NCBI GenBank assembly: GCA_949987565.1
Contig: OX465116.1
Coordinates: forward strand, 15,840,909-15,904,908
Length of the DNA stretch: 64,000 nucleotides
Reading direction: 5' to 3'
Source: Luidia sarsii
Lineage: Eukaryota; Echinodermata; Asteroidea; Paxillosida; Luidiidae
The notes beneath the pieces are model-generated. The model had not been told where the DNA came from, made no database searches, and worked only from the letters and a program-made list of their open reading frames with translations. The first letter of the stretch is position 1; every line of letters begins with the position of its first letter. Of this stretch, positions 1 through 12,615 are shown piece after piece. The translations under genes were made by a program, and so were the position numbers.

Positions 1-67
1 CTTTAAGAGTAAGACGTGTTTTATGGAGCAAGTTGTTTTCGCAGTGACTTTATCCTAGTGTCAAATG

Positions 68-696
68 TCACACCTGTTTTTTGACATTTTGTTCATTACC
101 TGATAATTCCTTCCAAACGTTGACAGCTGCAGCAATCATTTCTTGTCTCTCTCGATCCAAGTGTTGCCTTTCCCTCAATACTGCCATGAACTGCCGATTC
201 AGCAGATGGTTCTCACGAGCAGTGTGCAGTTTCTCTGCTTCTAAATCAAGAAGCTCGCGATGCATCCTGTAAGAAATCAAGTAAATCATAACAAATCAGT
301 TTGATCACAAGAGGACAAGGGTAGAGTTTTTCGTTATCAGAAAAGGTTTCAACCATCTGACCTTTCGGCGTTGAAGTCCCGTTGAAGTAATTTCCTCCGT
401 CGATCAACTTCTTCCGCGAGATTTTGCCCGTCAGAGGGCGCTATCTCAAGGTCCCGGTATGTTCCTGTCAGGTCATTATTTTGCTCTTCGGCACTTGTCG
501 GAAACTCGACCGCATTTTCTGTCCCAACCCCTCTCTTTTTCGATTTGTCCTCTCTGCTGGAGGATCGACGTCTGTGTCGAAGGAAATGGCGGGAAAGTTG
601 CACGATCGCGTTAGACATGATGACGTGCGAGTTGTACAACAACCATCCAGTGAGTGTTGCACTGAGATAACAGCATAAAATGACAGACACTGTCAT
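68..696 (-). CDS. Small single-pass membrane protein with C-terminal coiled coil, unknown family (2 exons, possibly more)
   Basis: Two exons join cleanly: exon 1 at 696-362, then an intron with donor GTCAGA and an acceptor ending TTACAG, then exon 2 at 266-68. The joined product is 177 aa. Residues 1-26 are hydrophobic (starts MTVSVILCCYLSATLTGWLL) and look like a signal anchor or transmembrane segment. A basic stretch (RHFLRHRRR) follows, then a charged, probably disordered middle. The last ~75 residues are rich in Glu, Arg, Leu and Gln with heptad-like spacing, suggesting a coiled coil. The stop lies immediately after a CAG/GTGTGA sequence at 74/73, which could be a donor, so the gene may continue off the left edge. 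No upstream in-frame stop was found close to the ATG, so the true start could lie further up. I do not recognise the family. Confidence 0.5.
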
Positions 697-3600
697 GGAT
701 ACAGGGCAAGAAACACTTGGAAATAGTCCTTATTTTCATAATAATCCGGAGGCAATCCTATCATGTGCAACTAAACGCAGAATCTGGACTTACTGCGCGC
801 GCGTGTTCTAAACTTGTTTATACGCGCATTGCTCAATACGCGATGAACGAACAAAAACGTTAACTAAAATGACAGGAAAATGATACAAACTGCTTACTTG
901 CTTCAATGAATAAACTTCAAATCTAATGAAGAGAGCCTTTCGTACCGATTTTAGAAATGCCTTTATCAAAGGCCGAAAAGACTTGCATGTTATAGGCTCA
1001 TTACTCTATACATGGAGTTAGTCCCTCCTCTACCTCCATGCTCTATAGTCCCTTTGAATTTGTGAAATGAATCACGAGGTATATAGCCAACAGTAGGACT
1101 AAGGCCTATTCGTACAAGGGAGGTTAAGGTAACTTTCATGGTAGGAAAGAAGATTAGAGATATGTGGTATTATGATTCAAGTGTCCTTACATTTGTCCAG
1201 GGTGCAGGAAATAATTGTATTCCTTGAAACAGTGGGTTTATTTATAGGGGAAATGAAGAGCGCCCTCTACGGATTCGGTTGGGATCATTCATTGAGAGAT
1301 GACGTAGAGGTCACGAGTAAGTTGAACTTACTGCCCATTTCCCTCTCTTATGCCGCGTTTTTCTTCATTTTTTAGAAGGATGGAAGTTGACCTATATTTA
1401 TCCCGAAATTCAAGGATGTCTATTTTTGCTCTAACAAGAAAATTGTCCAATTCTACAAGCACTTAGGAGTTGCGCTGTGTTGAATAAAATGGTAAAAATA
1501 ATAGAAAACACTTTTAATGGGCTGTATTTCCCCCCATTGTTTAAGGCCTTAATATTCAGGGTTAGTTCTAATTTCAATTTTAATGGGTCGACCAAAATAA
1601 CCGAAATTTACTGGCTGTAAAATCTCCCCGATTAGAAGTGATCTTTTATCAATGTTAAGGAGTGATAAATTCAAGGATAAATTACGAACATAGGTTTTGT
1701 TTCTCCGGAGACGATCCAGCCTTGATGACTGAAACGTCGATTTGCTATCTTCGACTTGGTCCGAAGCACAACCTACAGTAATCATGTACCGTTTCCTTTT
1801 ACATTTAGAATGAACACGACGTGCATCCAACCGATAGCACAATATCTTCTTTTTTACTAAAAACAAAATTGTACAAAACACAAACCGCAGAGTACACTTA
1901 AACCAGTGTTCAGTCCCTTTTTCCATCGTTTGACAACTACGAAAATCTCATCATGAAGAAAAATAAACGAAGTGTTTGCAGTAAATCTCAGGTAAAATGA
2001 CAAATATTGGAAACTACTTGGCCTTCTGGCTTATATAATGATGACCAAAGAGGAGGTTTCACAGTGTATAACAAACAGAGGGCCTGACATGTCGATAAAA
2101 ACAGGGCCTTTCTTAAAGACAGAATATTTTGTTCACATTCAGAAATATCCTGCCTATGATTATATCTTTGATTCTATGTTTAATGAGTGACGTCATTCAA
2201 CGTTTAATTAACCCTGTTTTATAATGCCGTTCGTTCCTAGGGCATCTCCAGAATTCTTACTTTTTCAGATTGTCGTCTTGGCACGCTCATGGTTATTCAT
2301 TAAGTCTAGAACCTCTCCTTCTGAAACCCTTGAGGGAATTTTAACAATGGCAAATATTCTATCGCCTGAGTCGTGATTTGTAATGTTGATTCAAATCATA
2401 GTTTTTTTAATTAAAAAAATGCTTATAGCTGCATTCCTTTAACGACAGAGGGAAGTTAGGTCTAGTAGCTTTTCTCATATTTTGCCTTTTTGAAATGATT
2501 GAATTGACTGATAACATGATTAGAATACCATTGTGTTCTTTAAAATGATGCAGTGGTTTGAGATGTGATGTTGAAGAAAGTGAATCAGTATGTGGTTGTG
2601 AATGAAGCATTAATTACGAGACACCCACGCACTGATTCAATCATTTCCTATCCCCACGTCAATCTTCTCAACCATGTACGTGTACACTACTTAGTTAACG
2701 CACTAATTAATATCCTTCCATTGTACATAACATCTCATGGCATGATCAATACATTAACGAACCTATACTCCAAGTACGCACTCTACCAAATATGACGTAA
2801 TAGATCATGTGACCTAAAGAGTCTCGCCCTCACTACAGCAGAGAAGCGTGTCTAGCCGTGGTTTCCATAGTTACGGCTACCTCTATGTCTATACCACTGT
2901 GGCTCTGCATAATGCATGGGTCTAGCTGCAGCCATAGCCATAGATAATGTGATTCAGAAGCAGCTTTGCATGGCTGCACCATCAAGTTCATAGGTCAGTA
3001 TTTAGTCCGGTATACACTGCGAGGTGCTTGGGGTATTAATTTCCATGCAGATGACTAGATCTTAGATTTATGGCGATATAACCTTGACGTTACTCGCCAT
3101 ATAACACCAAGCTTGCAAACCTGATTTTCGATTCATGGAAATTACAGCCAGCACTTCCCTGACACGATGAACGCACGCCCACCTAGAAGTAATTAAAGAG
3201 CACTCAACGCCCACTACTCTTAATCATCCAAACCTAACCACTGATGCGTCATGAATATGCTTATAACTTATTTATGATCAAAGCTTATACTCAAGGCTCT
3301 TAAATTTGTAAGAATAAGTCCATCACAATTTACTTGGATTTACAGCACCATTATTGAAAGCAGTTCTCATCTGCAGTGCGTTCCTTTAAGCACATCGCTA
3401 GACCTGCCCCTGTCCCTGCCTGTTTTTTATATAATCGATGTTATTTTTTCCCTAGTCGTCATCCGTGTACACTGCTGGCCTTGCGTCCATCCATCGCGTC
3501 ATTGTATGAGTTGCCGTCTGTAGGAGTGCACGGCTAGTTTGCTGTCTCATCACCGCACCGTGTTCTCATCGCTTCTCCGTGGGCTACAATGCTCATTTAG

Positions 3601-6544
3601 ACCCATCAGGCCAGCGCTGGTCTTCGCTAAATATCGGACGGAGTCTAAATAGTCGCCTGACAGAGAGGTAAGAACCATTCAGAAATTGTCTTGTTTTATT
3701 TCTTGATATTTTTTCTTGATGCTTGTCATTTGTACCCAGATCCAACGCTGTTTGATTTGATATTTTTGTATACCACTGTAAATGTGCATATGCATTATAC
3801 GATAGGTTACGAACCATGTATCATTGTATACAAATATTTGTTTTCTATTACGATCAAATATTCATATGTTCTCGTGAATATTCGGAATGAATTAGAAAAA
3901 AAATAAAACCCCATAGCATCTTTTCGCATAATGCAGTGAGGTAATTCAAGAATAACTGAATATTTTGGCACATTTTTGATAAACACAGAGCATAATATGA
4001 TTTGATTTTCCACCAATTTTTTCCCTCCTTGTTTTCTTATAAAATAAATTTCATGCACGCTGGGAAAACAACGAGTGGAAAAACAGAAAGAAAATCTAAA
4101 TGTGAAGAAATCTCGTCTCAAGTTCCTTTTTGGAGAACAATCTTTTCATTTCAGTCTCTTCCTGTGTCTCCATTTGCGTGAATAAGCATTCTATATGTGC
4201 CTACATGGTTTATGTTCCTCCATTTTGATTAAATCAACAATTGGTGCTTCCAATTTTTTTGTTTGATAATTGCTGGAAAACTGAGCAGATCCTGACCATT
4301 CCTCGACTGGATATTTCATGTATACTGTCCTTTTGTTGATTCCATTTTGTATTCTTTTTGAAAATGTCCTTTTTTAAAATGCCATTTTTTTTACATTTAA
4401 TGAAAGCGCTGCACGTTTTTTTCCATCAGATTTATCTGAAATACGATCTTAAGATATGAGTTGAATTCCTTGAAAAACACACGGAGAAAACGTTTTATAA
4501 CTCATTCCATCGTCTAGTTATCGAGACAAATATTTGCTCGATTTCGAATTCATGGGATTCAGAAGAAAGCTAGCTTCGATTTAGAGGGTAAACCTTGTCT
4601 TGTTTTTTTTTCCATGCGCGGGTTTAAAACTTGTTGGATGAGCAAAGCGGGACAGCCGTATTGGAATATTGTGCGATAGCCTTTGGGAGAATTGCCACTG
4701 CTTTGCTGCAGGAGGGGAATCCATGACTGAGGAATGAAGTCTGCCAAATTGAATCAGGAAGATGAAATGGCAGGGAATGAATATATACAGATATTATCAT
4801 GAGATCCAACAACAACTATGAGTGTGAACTGATATGTGTGTGGATAGGGATCACTGTGGTGAGTGGATCGAGGTGAGAGTGGTGCTGATTTGGATTTAGA
4901 TTTTGGTTTGGTGGTGAATGCAGTGATGTGAGATACCAATGGTGATGATAATGATGAGACTATGGTGAACTATTCATAATGATTAACAACCACCCTACAC
5001 TGGTTCGTTCTCATTTGGCTGTCAAGCAAATGTTCACAATTACTACCATCCTGTCATAATGCAGTGCATGTCCAGGGCTGTAAGAAATAATCAAACCCAC
5101 AGCAGTTTCATTGAGTGGTAACTATAGCGACCACGCTCAGCCATTATATATGAATTCTTGAGTGTAAGTGTCTCGCTATGTCCTTTAGGGGTGGGATAGA
5201 TGAAGTAGAATGATGAAGCGGAGTACACAGCTGCTACTGTGTTCAGACCTCTTCGAGTATATGCAGACGGAATGGCCGCTTCTACATGTCCCCCCACCCC
5301 ATCCTTACAAACAAATTAAATATACTATACACGACGTCCGCTCAAAATCTGACAGGATATTAAATTTTCATGAGGCCAAACTTAAATTCATCACAAATGT
5401 CGCGGGATTCAACTCCAAATGAGACAGGCTATTTATCTGCAACCGACCAAGGCAAGGTTCAAGGACGGTTAGATCAGACAGCATGCAGTATAAAGTATGC
5501 ATTAGTTTTAGTCTTGACTTTTAATGAGATGTGGATTTTATAATGTGCATCTTACACAAATTTCAAGTTGTGTTTTTGTTCAAAACGTTCGCACGTACAT
5601 TGACATCATGCATTGGTCTGTTTCATACAGACCATAAATCTTCAATCAAACAAAGCCAATGAAAACTGACTTGGACATTTGCAAAATGACAAAGAAAATT
5701 GAAACTATAAAAAAAACCTGAAATACCAACAGGATCTTCTTCGTATTTAACAACTCATACGACACTCACTTAAGTCACGTGGCCATTCGATACACATATC
5801 GTTTATAGGATGAATAATTAATTTATTTCATTTTGGTTGCAGCGTTCTCTGCACCGTTGACTTGAGGTATTCATTGAAAGTGCAGCACACAGTCATGACA
5901 GTTACTGTATATAAATGTATGTGAGCGACCATTGCCTTTATACACAATAGCTCTTCACGCTTGGCGGTTCCAATTTGCAATTCCTTGAAAATTTTCCCGG
6001 AAATTAAAATTGATTGAAACGAAAGGCTTTCAGGAATGGACGCTCCAATTAAGGATGGCCGTTTTTATAATATATACATGGTGTAAACCACTCTGCTATG
6101 TGAATAAGATGTTAAGTCTCATATTATACTTTGTGTATTTCTGCTGTGGGGAAAGGTCTGCTATAGGGGAAAGTGAGAGGAGAGTTATATCAGAAAGCAG
6201 AGCAGTCGCCATGGTTATTGTCGGTATAAACATGTTGTTAAGAAACGGTAATTGAATCAAGCCATGATTGGGTGGGAGGATGTTCGGACTTCGTGATTGT
6301 ATTAATTCTAATTGCTGTAGAGCAAATGACCTGAAATTGGTCATTAAGATGGAGGGTTTATGAAGTCTTAAAGAATAAGGATTGAGAGGGCTGATGATTT
6401 TTAATTGGTTCAGAACTCAATGAGTATTAGTTCATGTATAAACCACCGTAGCGTGTAGCTGTAGTGTGTGAAAGAAAACACTATATTTCAGATGCAGAAC
6501 ACGACCTGCGTTACAGATCATATTGCATGCATTTCAAAGAACAT
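697..6544. other. Intergenic, no supported gene
   Basis: This stretch of about 5.8 kb is AT-rich. The longest open frames are about 60-125 codons, lack domain signatures, and show no splice-linked continuation that I could find. The largest (1926-1549, minus, 125 codons) has no recognisable motif. The sequence from about 2,850 to 3,000 has short internal repeats of GCAGCCATAGCCATAG type. Nothing else is evident. Confidence 0.6.
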
Positions 6545-7520
6545 TTATCATGAGGATAACGTGATGATGACATTTATGGCGGTGATAGTGGTGAAGGCGG
6601 TGGTTTGGTGGTGATGTTGATAGTGGTGACGATTTTTGGTGATGGTAGTGATGATGGGGAAGGCGGTGGTTTGGTGGTGATGGGGATGGTGGTGACGATT
6701 TTGGGTGATGGTAGTGATGATGGTGAAGGCGGTGGTTTGGTGGTGATGGGGATGGTGGTGATGATGGTGAAGGCGGTGGTTTGGTGGTGATGGGGATGGT
6801 GGTGATGATGGTGAAGGCGGTGGTTTGGTGGTGATGGGTATGGTGGTGATGATGGTGAAGGTGATGGTTTGATGTTGATGGGGATGGTGGTGATGATGCT
6901 GAAGGCGGTGGTTTGGTGAGGATGGGTATGGTGGTGATGGTGGTGAAGGCGGTGGTTTGGTGGTGATGGGTATGGTGGTGATGGTGGTGAAGGCGGTGGT
7001 TTGGTGGTGATGGGTATGGTGGTGATGGTGGTGAAGGCGGTGGTTTGGTGTTGATGGGGATGGTGGTGATGGTGGTGAAGGCGGTGGTTTGGTGGTGATG
7101 GGTATGGTGGTGATGGTGGTGAAGGTGATGGTTTGGTGGTGATGGGGATGGTGGTGATGATGCTGAAGGCGGTGGTTTGGTGTTGATGGGGATGGTGGTG
7201 ATGGTGGTGAAGGCGGTGGTTTGGTGTTGATGGGGATGGTGGCGATGGTGGTGAAGGCGGTGGTTTGGTGGTGATGGGTATGGTGGTGATGGTGGTGAAG
7301 GCGGTGGTTTGGTGGTGATGGTGGTGATGATGGTGAAGGCGATGGTTTGGTGGTGAAGGGTATGGTGGTGATGATGGTGAAGGCGGTGGTTTGGTGGTGA
7401 TGGGGATGGTGGTGATGATGGTGAAGGCGGTGGTTTGGTGGTGATGGGGATGGTGGTGATGATTTTGGGTGATGGTGGTGAAGGTGGTGATTTGGTGGGG
7501 ATTGGTATGGTGGTGATGAT
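6545..7520. repeat. Degenerate GTGATGG-type minisatellite with about 45-60 bp higher-order units
   Basis: Variants of GGCGGTGGTTTGGTGGTGAT, GGGATGGTGGTGATGATGGT and GAAGGC alternate for nearly 1 kb. Units differ by GGG/GGT and GTG/ATG substitutions and by short deletions. The strand bias is extreme (G and T on the plus strand, almost no C). Open frames here are products of the 3-bp-based periodicity, not genes. Confidence 0.93.
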
Positions 7521-7737
7521 TTTGTGTGATGGTGGTGATGGTGGTGATGGCGGTGATGGTGGTGATGGCGGTGATGGCGGTGATGGTGGTGATGGTGGTG
7601 ATGGTGGTGATGGTGGTGATGGTGGTGATGGTGGTGATGGTGGTGATGGTGGTGATGGTGGTGATGGTGGTGATGGTGGTGATGGTGGTGATGGTGGTGA
7701 TGGTGGTGATGGTGGTGATGGCGGTGATGGCAGTGGT
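7521..7737. repeat. Nearly pure (GATGGTGGT)n array
   Basis: The higher-order minisatellite grades into about 24 copies of a 9-bp unit GATGGTGGT, with a few GGC variants at both edges and a homogeneous core. This gradient is typical of slippage-driven expansion from a degenerate flank. Because 9 is a multiple of 3, several frames are open and would encode Gly-Asp-Gly or Met-Val-Val repeats. These are not proposed as proteins. Confidence 0.95.
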
Positions 7738-8551
7738 TTTGGTGTGCGATCTCCGTATATATTTATTTATTTTTAATCTTCAGACAGGACACATGTTGAA
7801 CTGGGCTGCCCAGGATAAACAAATGTTTGAAAACTGTCATCAAAAACATGTGTAAATCCAGACCCTTGCCAACAAAAAGATAGAAATTTAATCTCATTTG
7901 CAAAAACTCAGCCTCTACGACAGCAATGGTACATGTGGTATATTGCATTTATAGGACACACAGGTCTACACTCCCTCATTTAAATATGCAGTACTTTCTA
8001 CAAGGCATTCATTTGCCTATGGTCAACCATTACCCATTGTTTGCGCAGGAGCAATAATGACATGAACAAAGAGCGCAGCCAAACCTTGAGCGATACGACC
8101 ATGTTCCAATTTGACAGCAAGCAGCAGATTTAGTCTGCTTCGTAAATGGCCCTTCACGATGACATCATCGGGCAAGAACGCCGGCATCAACCAGTAAACA
8201 GATTACTCCTACTGTGAGGGTTGCTATGGCAACCGCTCTCTCCACATGAGATGTGGTAGCGATGCCACTATGAGTAATGGCGGCCTACCGAGGTAGAACC
8301 ATTCGTGACTTAGTCTTCGTCATATATGATGTATCGTTTCCTCGACAAAACAAACTGAAATTGGCGACTTCTGCAAAGACAATGCCATACCACGTTAGTC
8401 GTGTTGATTTTATTCTACAATTCAATTTGGGTGCAATTAGTTGTATAGACAACTAATTTGCAAACTAAGAATTCTAAAACCTAATCAGCATATCTTCTTA
8501 TAAAATACATGGGTACCTTGTTGCAGAATCCACACGTATCCCAAATCATAT
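7738..8551. other. Intergenic, nothing identified
   Basis: Unique-looking sequence following the minisatellite. No open frame with a domain, no RNA gene and no repeat was recognised. Confidence 0.5.
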
Positions 8552-8600
8552 TCAGATGAAAATATATAAGACATACTGTGTCTTATATATTTTCATCTGA
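8552..8600. repeat. Perfect 22-bp hairpin
   Basis: The sequence TCAGATGAAAATATATAAGA and two further bases is followed, after a 5-nt spacer, by its exact reverse complement. The stem is about 22 bp and AT-rich. It could be a decayed foldback element or a transcribed hairpin; no flanking target duplication was seen. Confidence 0.85.
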
Positions 8601-10711
8601 TGTGTTTCTAGAGATGCGAGTACATGGCTTGGCTGTAAGGCTGTCTGGCACTGAATTTGTAGAGCGTCATTAGCAAGGTGTGATCCTTGGTAGAGGAGCA
8701 CAATCTTTCAGTCAACACCCTGTGACCCGATGGTGGCCTTGTGAGGTTATGCATGTATTCACACATGTTATGCTCTACTGTACTTTATTGACCCAGCCCT
8801 ACTGAGTTCATTAAAGTTTCAAGTCAATTATAAGAGGGCAGTTTGATTAGAAAATTGCCCCAATTAATGCAAGGAATGGGTTTAGGCCTAACTCGTTACC
8901 TTTAATTTGGCTACATTCGCGGTTATCTTTTTATGATTTATTGTTGATATTTTTCGTGGATTTTGATTTGTAAGTCATTCAAGACGGACCTTTCTAAAAT
9001 GCAGATTCTGCCACTGATCAAGGCCCTGGTAGAATGGAAACACCAGGCGCTCCAGAAGGCTAAGAGTTGACGAGAATGTAGTCAGTAAGCAGTTTGCACT
9101 CATGTTGCCATACTTTAATCTGTCCAGCATGCATCATGTAGTGGTGGACGTGACTGGTACATGTATATACTAGTTTATGCATGGATATTTACCGCTACTT
9201 ACAGTTAGCACCAAAGACGGCACAAGGACGACGAAACCTGGTTAGATGCTCTCAGCATACCTCCTACCTCCTATGCCAAACATCTTGGATGATGTATTTA
9301 ATGAGATGAAGCAGTGTAAGGCTACAGCATCGACCATAGTCTCTACAGCATACAGCCATGCTGTATGCAAGCTACGCGTGTAGACACGTCTAATTACAAG
9401 GCACTAGCCCTAAGGCATAATATGACCAAGGCCTATATTCATTGATTTCAAACTTGCCCTTGCTTTGTGTTCGATGCATACATCCATATGGTGTCCAGGA
9501 ATCTAACTTTTCTCTTGTGATGTTCGTGGTGCCTCTGGAAGTTTGAATAAGTAATAAGGGTGTCAAATTATCATATCGTCTTAATCAAACAAAATTTAGC
9601 GAAAATGCTACTTTTAAAAATTGACATAATTTGTCTAAAATTCATAACCTAATTCTTTATTTCAATTAAAACGTTATGAGTTTTCAAAGGGGTGCCCGGA
9701 TATATTCAATCAGAATTGCTGACACATAATTATGAATAACGTATCGTTGTACTTGTACTCAGATGTATCAACCGTACAGATTTCTTGAAGAATGAGAAGC
9801 CAAATGAAGTACATCAAACATAGGCATTCGCAGTGACTTAGAAACAAAGTAACGTCAACAATGTTGCACATTACTTACTGACTTCCGAACGACCTTAAAA
9901 TCATTCGAATCCCAATTATTTGGAATCAGCCGGTTTTTTTTCTTGTGGGACCTTTCTAAAAGGCAGAATGTTTTAAAGACGTGTTTGCAAAGCTGGAAGG
10001 AGTCAAATAGTCTTTTTTCTCCTTTGAATAATTTCTGGTCTCGGGTTTTCCCTGGCCTGTGTTTTCTTGAGGAACGCGAGTGAGTGGATTTCTGTGGCGA
10101 TCCGACCTGTCTGTTTGCACCGTCAACTAAACGATTGGATTCAATGATTAAGTCAGGCTTGCAGATCTCATCGGATACCGCGGCGGTCTCTTCATTAATG
10201 GATTCGCAAGAATTGGATTTCATCCCTTCTCCCCCAGGCGACCCACTAATAATGAGATTTTGTACTGGATATCATCGCACCTACAATTGCTGCAGCCTAG
10301 GCGGACTTAGGAAATCTTGTTGTGTTTCGAAGATACGGTAAATGTTTCTAGTAATAATAATGAGAGTGCACGGTTGTAATGCTAGTGGACGAGGAATTGA
10401 AATTTAATATAGCAATCTAAATACAAATTGAAATGTGGTCAGGGAAGTTGTACACAAATCGTGGTTGTTTTCACGAACTGGCGATACATCCACTCAGCAC
10501 AAAGAGCTGTGATTTGAACATAGAGCTTTGAAAGACTGCTGTAACATTTGTACCTGAGTTTTCTTCAAACGGTGATCTATGGGCTAACGCTAAATATTGA
10601 GACTGATATCCGTTTGGAGGTGTGTTTGTATACAATTGTCAAGACGAAAACTGATTAGCCACTTCGTTAAAATACTGACACAGTCCATGCGATACTAACA
10701 TCACGTGCATG
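8601..10711. other. Intergenic with eroded pieces of the dispersed foldback family
   Basis: At about 8,985-9,110 there is a diverged copy of the foldback family: GACCTTTCTAAAATGCAGA, CCTGGTAGAATGGAAACACC, then GTCAGTAAGCAGTTTGCA. A second short piece (GGGACCTTTCTAAAAGGCAG) lies near 9,947. An open minus frame at 10,223-9,855 (122 codons) overlaps that piece and has no recognisable domain, so it is not called as a gene. Confidence 0.55.
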
Positions 10712-10872
10712 TCTCAAAATTTAGTGGGCATGACGTTTTGATCCTAGCAGGACCTTTCTCAAAGGCAGAATTGCCTTTGAGAAAGGTCCTGCTAGGATCG
10801 AAACGTCAGGCCCACTAAATTTTGAGATTTGCATTTGGGTAATTTTAGTCAGTAAGCAGTTTGCAACATTTT
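10712..10872. mobile_element. Foldback MITE-like element, good copy
   Basis: Left arm 10,712-10,768 runs from TCTCAAAATTTAGTGGGC through GATCCTAGCAGGACCTTTCT to CAAAGGCAG. Right arm 10,772-10,827 is its near-perfect reverse complement (TGCCTTTGAGAAAGGTCCTG onward). The right side then continues with the family's outer segment, GTAATTTTAGTCAGTAAGCA and GTTTGCAAC. The loop is only a few bases. No coding capacity. The same sequence occurs many times in the window, so it is a multi-copy non-autonomous element. Confidence 0.85.
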
Positions 10873-12546
10873 TTTTAGACCGATGATAAGGGTATCATTT
10901 TGATATTCTACAACAGTAAGACTGCTTCTAGATTCATGTAAAGGTGGACTTCTGTATGTGAACTTGGCGAGAATAATGGCTTTTTTTAAAACACGGCCCT
11001 TTATTCACTGATACGAGTATTACGTGTGAGATCCTAACCCTTGGTTTGAGAAAACACAGTGGCTCCTTGCAATTTAAATGCATTTCGTCGCGTTGGTTCA
11101 AGCGCACTATCCATGCGTTTGACAACTTTTACAGGGGGAAACATTATTAAATTATCATCTCAGCATCGCAGCCGGGAAATTATCATATTATGACAACTTC
11201 AGAAGTGTCGGCGTCACGTCGGATAATAGCGTTTAGGTTTGTTTGGGTTACTGACGCGCCATTTCTACTGCGAGTATCTCGTGTGAATAACGATACGATA
11301 TAACGAAAGCACGCAGACATTATTTTGATACAGCACGAGTTGTGTGGAAGAAGTATTCCCCAAAGTGGTTATTACATTTCGTGTCGTGGTCTGACGCTTA
11401 TGATTCCGTGCTGTTATTTCTAAGAAATCTGAATGCCGGATCAATCAACAAAGGGGATCAGTGTGACAAAACGGTACATCCAACTATTAGATGAGGTAGC
11501 ACTCACGGTCACTACATAGCGTCCTGATTCATATATCTTGTCATAACGAAGATTCATGCAAACACTATAATTATGCTGAACTGTTTTTCTAGGGAGAGTG
11601 TGGCGGCTTATGTTCACATCGTCCAGGCCTTATAAATAATGCTGACATAAAATGAATATTTAATAGGCTTTGGCTTTTGGGAATACATCGAATTCAGTGC
11701 CAGTTGATAATGTACAAATTCCTCAAAGCATCATCTGATTAATGATTGAGATGTAACCGAAGGAAGGGGTAACAAAGAGTTTTCTTAAGACGCAGTGCGT
11801 GCCTTGCTTTGTGTCCCATGTCACCAAGGGACTAGAAAAGCCTCCGAGAAAACCAAATTGCTGAAAGGGAAGAATAGGTCTCGCAGTTAAGCGCCGGTTC
11901 TCATTATGGAGTAGTCGGCTGAATAGCGTCAAACGAACGATGAACTTCAAAAGCGTTTCCAAGAAGCTTTTGTTTTGGGTGAGCCCACGCATACTGCGTG
12001 GTGGAATAGGTTGGTAATTACCATCGCACTTTGACTTATATAAAGTAGCTCTCGTTAAGACTGACCATATGTCCATTACAGTGTTTCTTTCTTCTATCTG
12101 CAATGGTTTGAAAGGCCTTTGATTCTTTCTCACTTCCTGAGGTTACAGCATTCCCCACGTCACATCAATTCATTCGAGTATAAAGAATTTCCGTTGACAT
12201 TTTAGGCTTCTCGCATTACCTATCATCAATCTTTGCCCTGGTATCTTCAACACGTCAGATCGATTATTGATGTCAAATTTGTCATTCTAAACCCCTTGAA
12301 ATAGATCAAGGAAATGGTCATGGCGGGGAAGATTTGTGGAAATTGAAAGGATAAACATCTTCTTTTGATCGCACGTCGTTGTGCCGTTTGGGCAAACTGC
12401 ATTCATGTGAGTGCACCCATCTAGTTAAATAGATATTAAGAAGAAATAAATGGGCAGTGTCATCCTTGTAGATGGCCATTAGTGGCATAGTAAGCCTGGT
12501 TCTACGTCATTGCCTCGGTCTACCATGGACTTGATCTCTCAGGTTA
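10873..12546. other. Intergenic, no supported gene
   Basis: The longest frame (12,133-11,723 minus, 136 codons) has no signal peptide, domain or splice-linked partner that I can identify and is left uncalled. No repeats were recognised. Confidence 0.5.
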
Positions 12547-12615
12547 GCGCGCGGTCGTCAACATTTGGTGCCTGGGAAATGGACGCATACGCGGCGTGCC
12601 TGGACGACCGCGCGT
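12547..12615. repeat. Short GC-rich inverted repeat
   Basis: CGCGCGGTCGTC at 12,548-12,559 is mirrored by GACGACCGCGCG at 12,603-12,614 with about 43 bp between. The GC content stands out from the AT-rich flanks, so this may be the remnant of a small inverted-repeat element. No target duplication is clear. Confidence 0.6.

Noticed and set aside
1549..1926. 125-codon minus frame in the gene-poor region
   Set aside because: No domain, no spliced partner, AT-rich composition like its surroundings.
7435..7855. Long open frames of Gly-Asp-Gly and Met-Val-Val repeats
   Set aside because: Several frames are open at once because the 9-bp repeat unit is a multiple of three. There is no non-repeat coding flank.
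9855..10223. 122-codon minus frame
   Set aside because: It runs through a fragment of the dispersed foldback family and has no recognisable domain.
11723..12133. 136-codon minus frame
   Set aside because: Translation shows no family features, and I could not link it to another exon.
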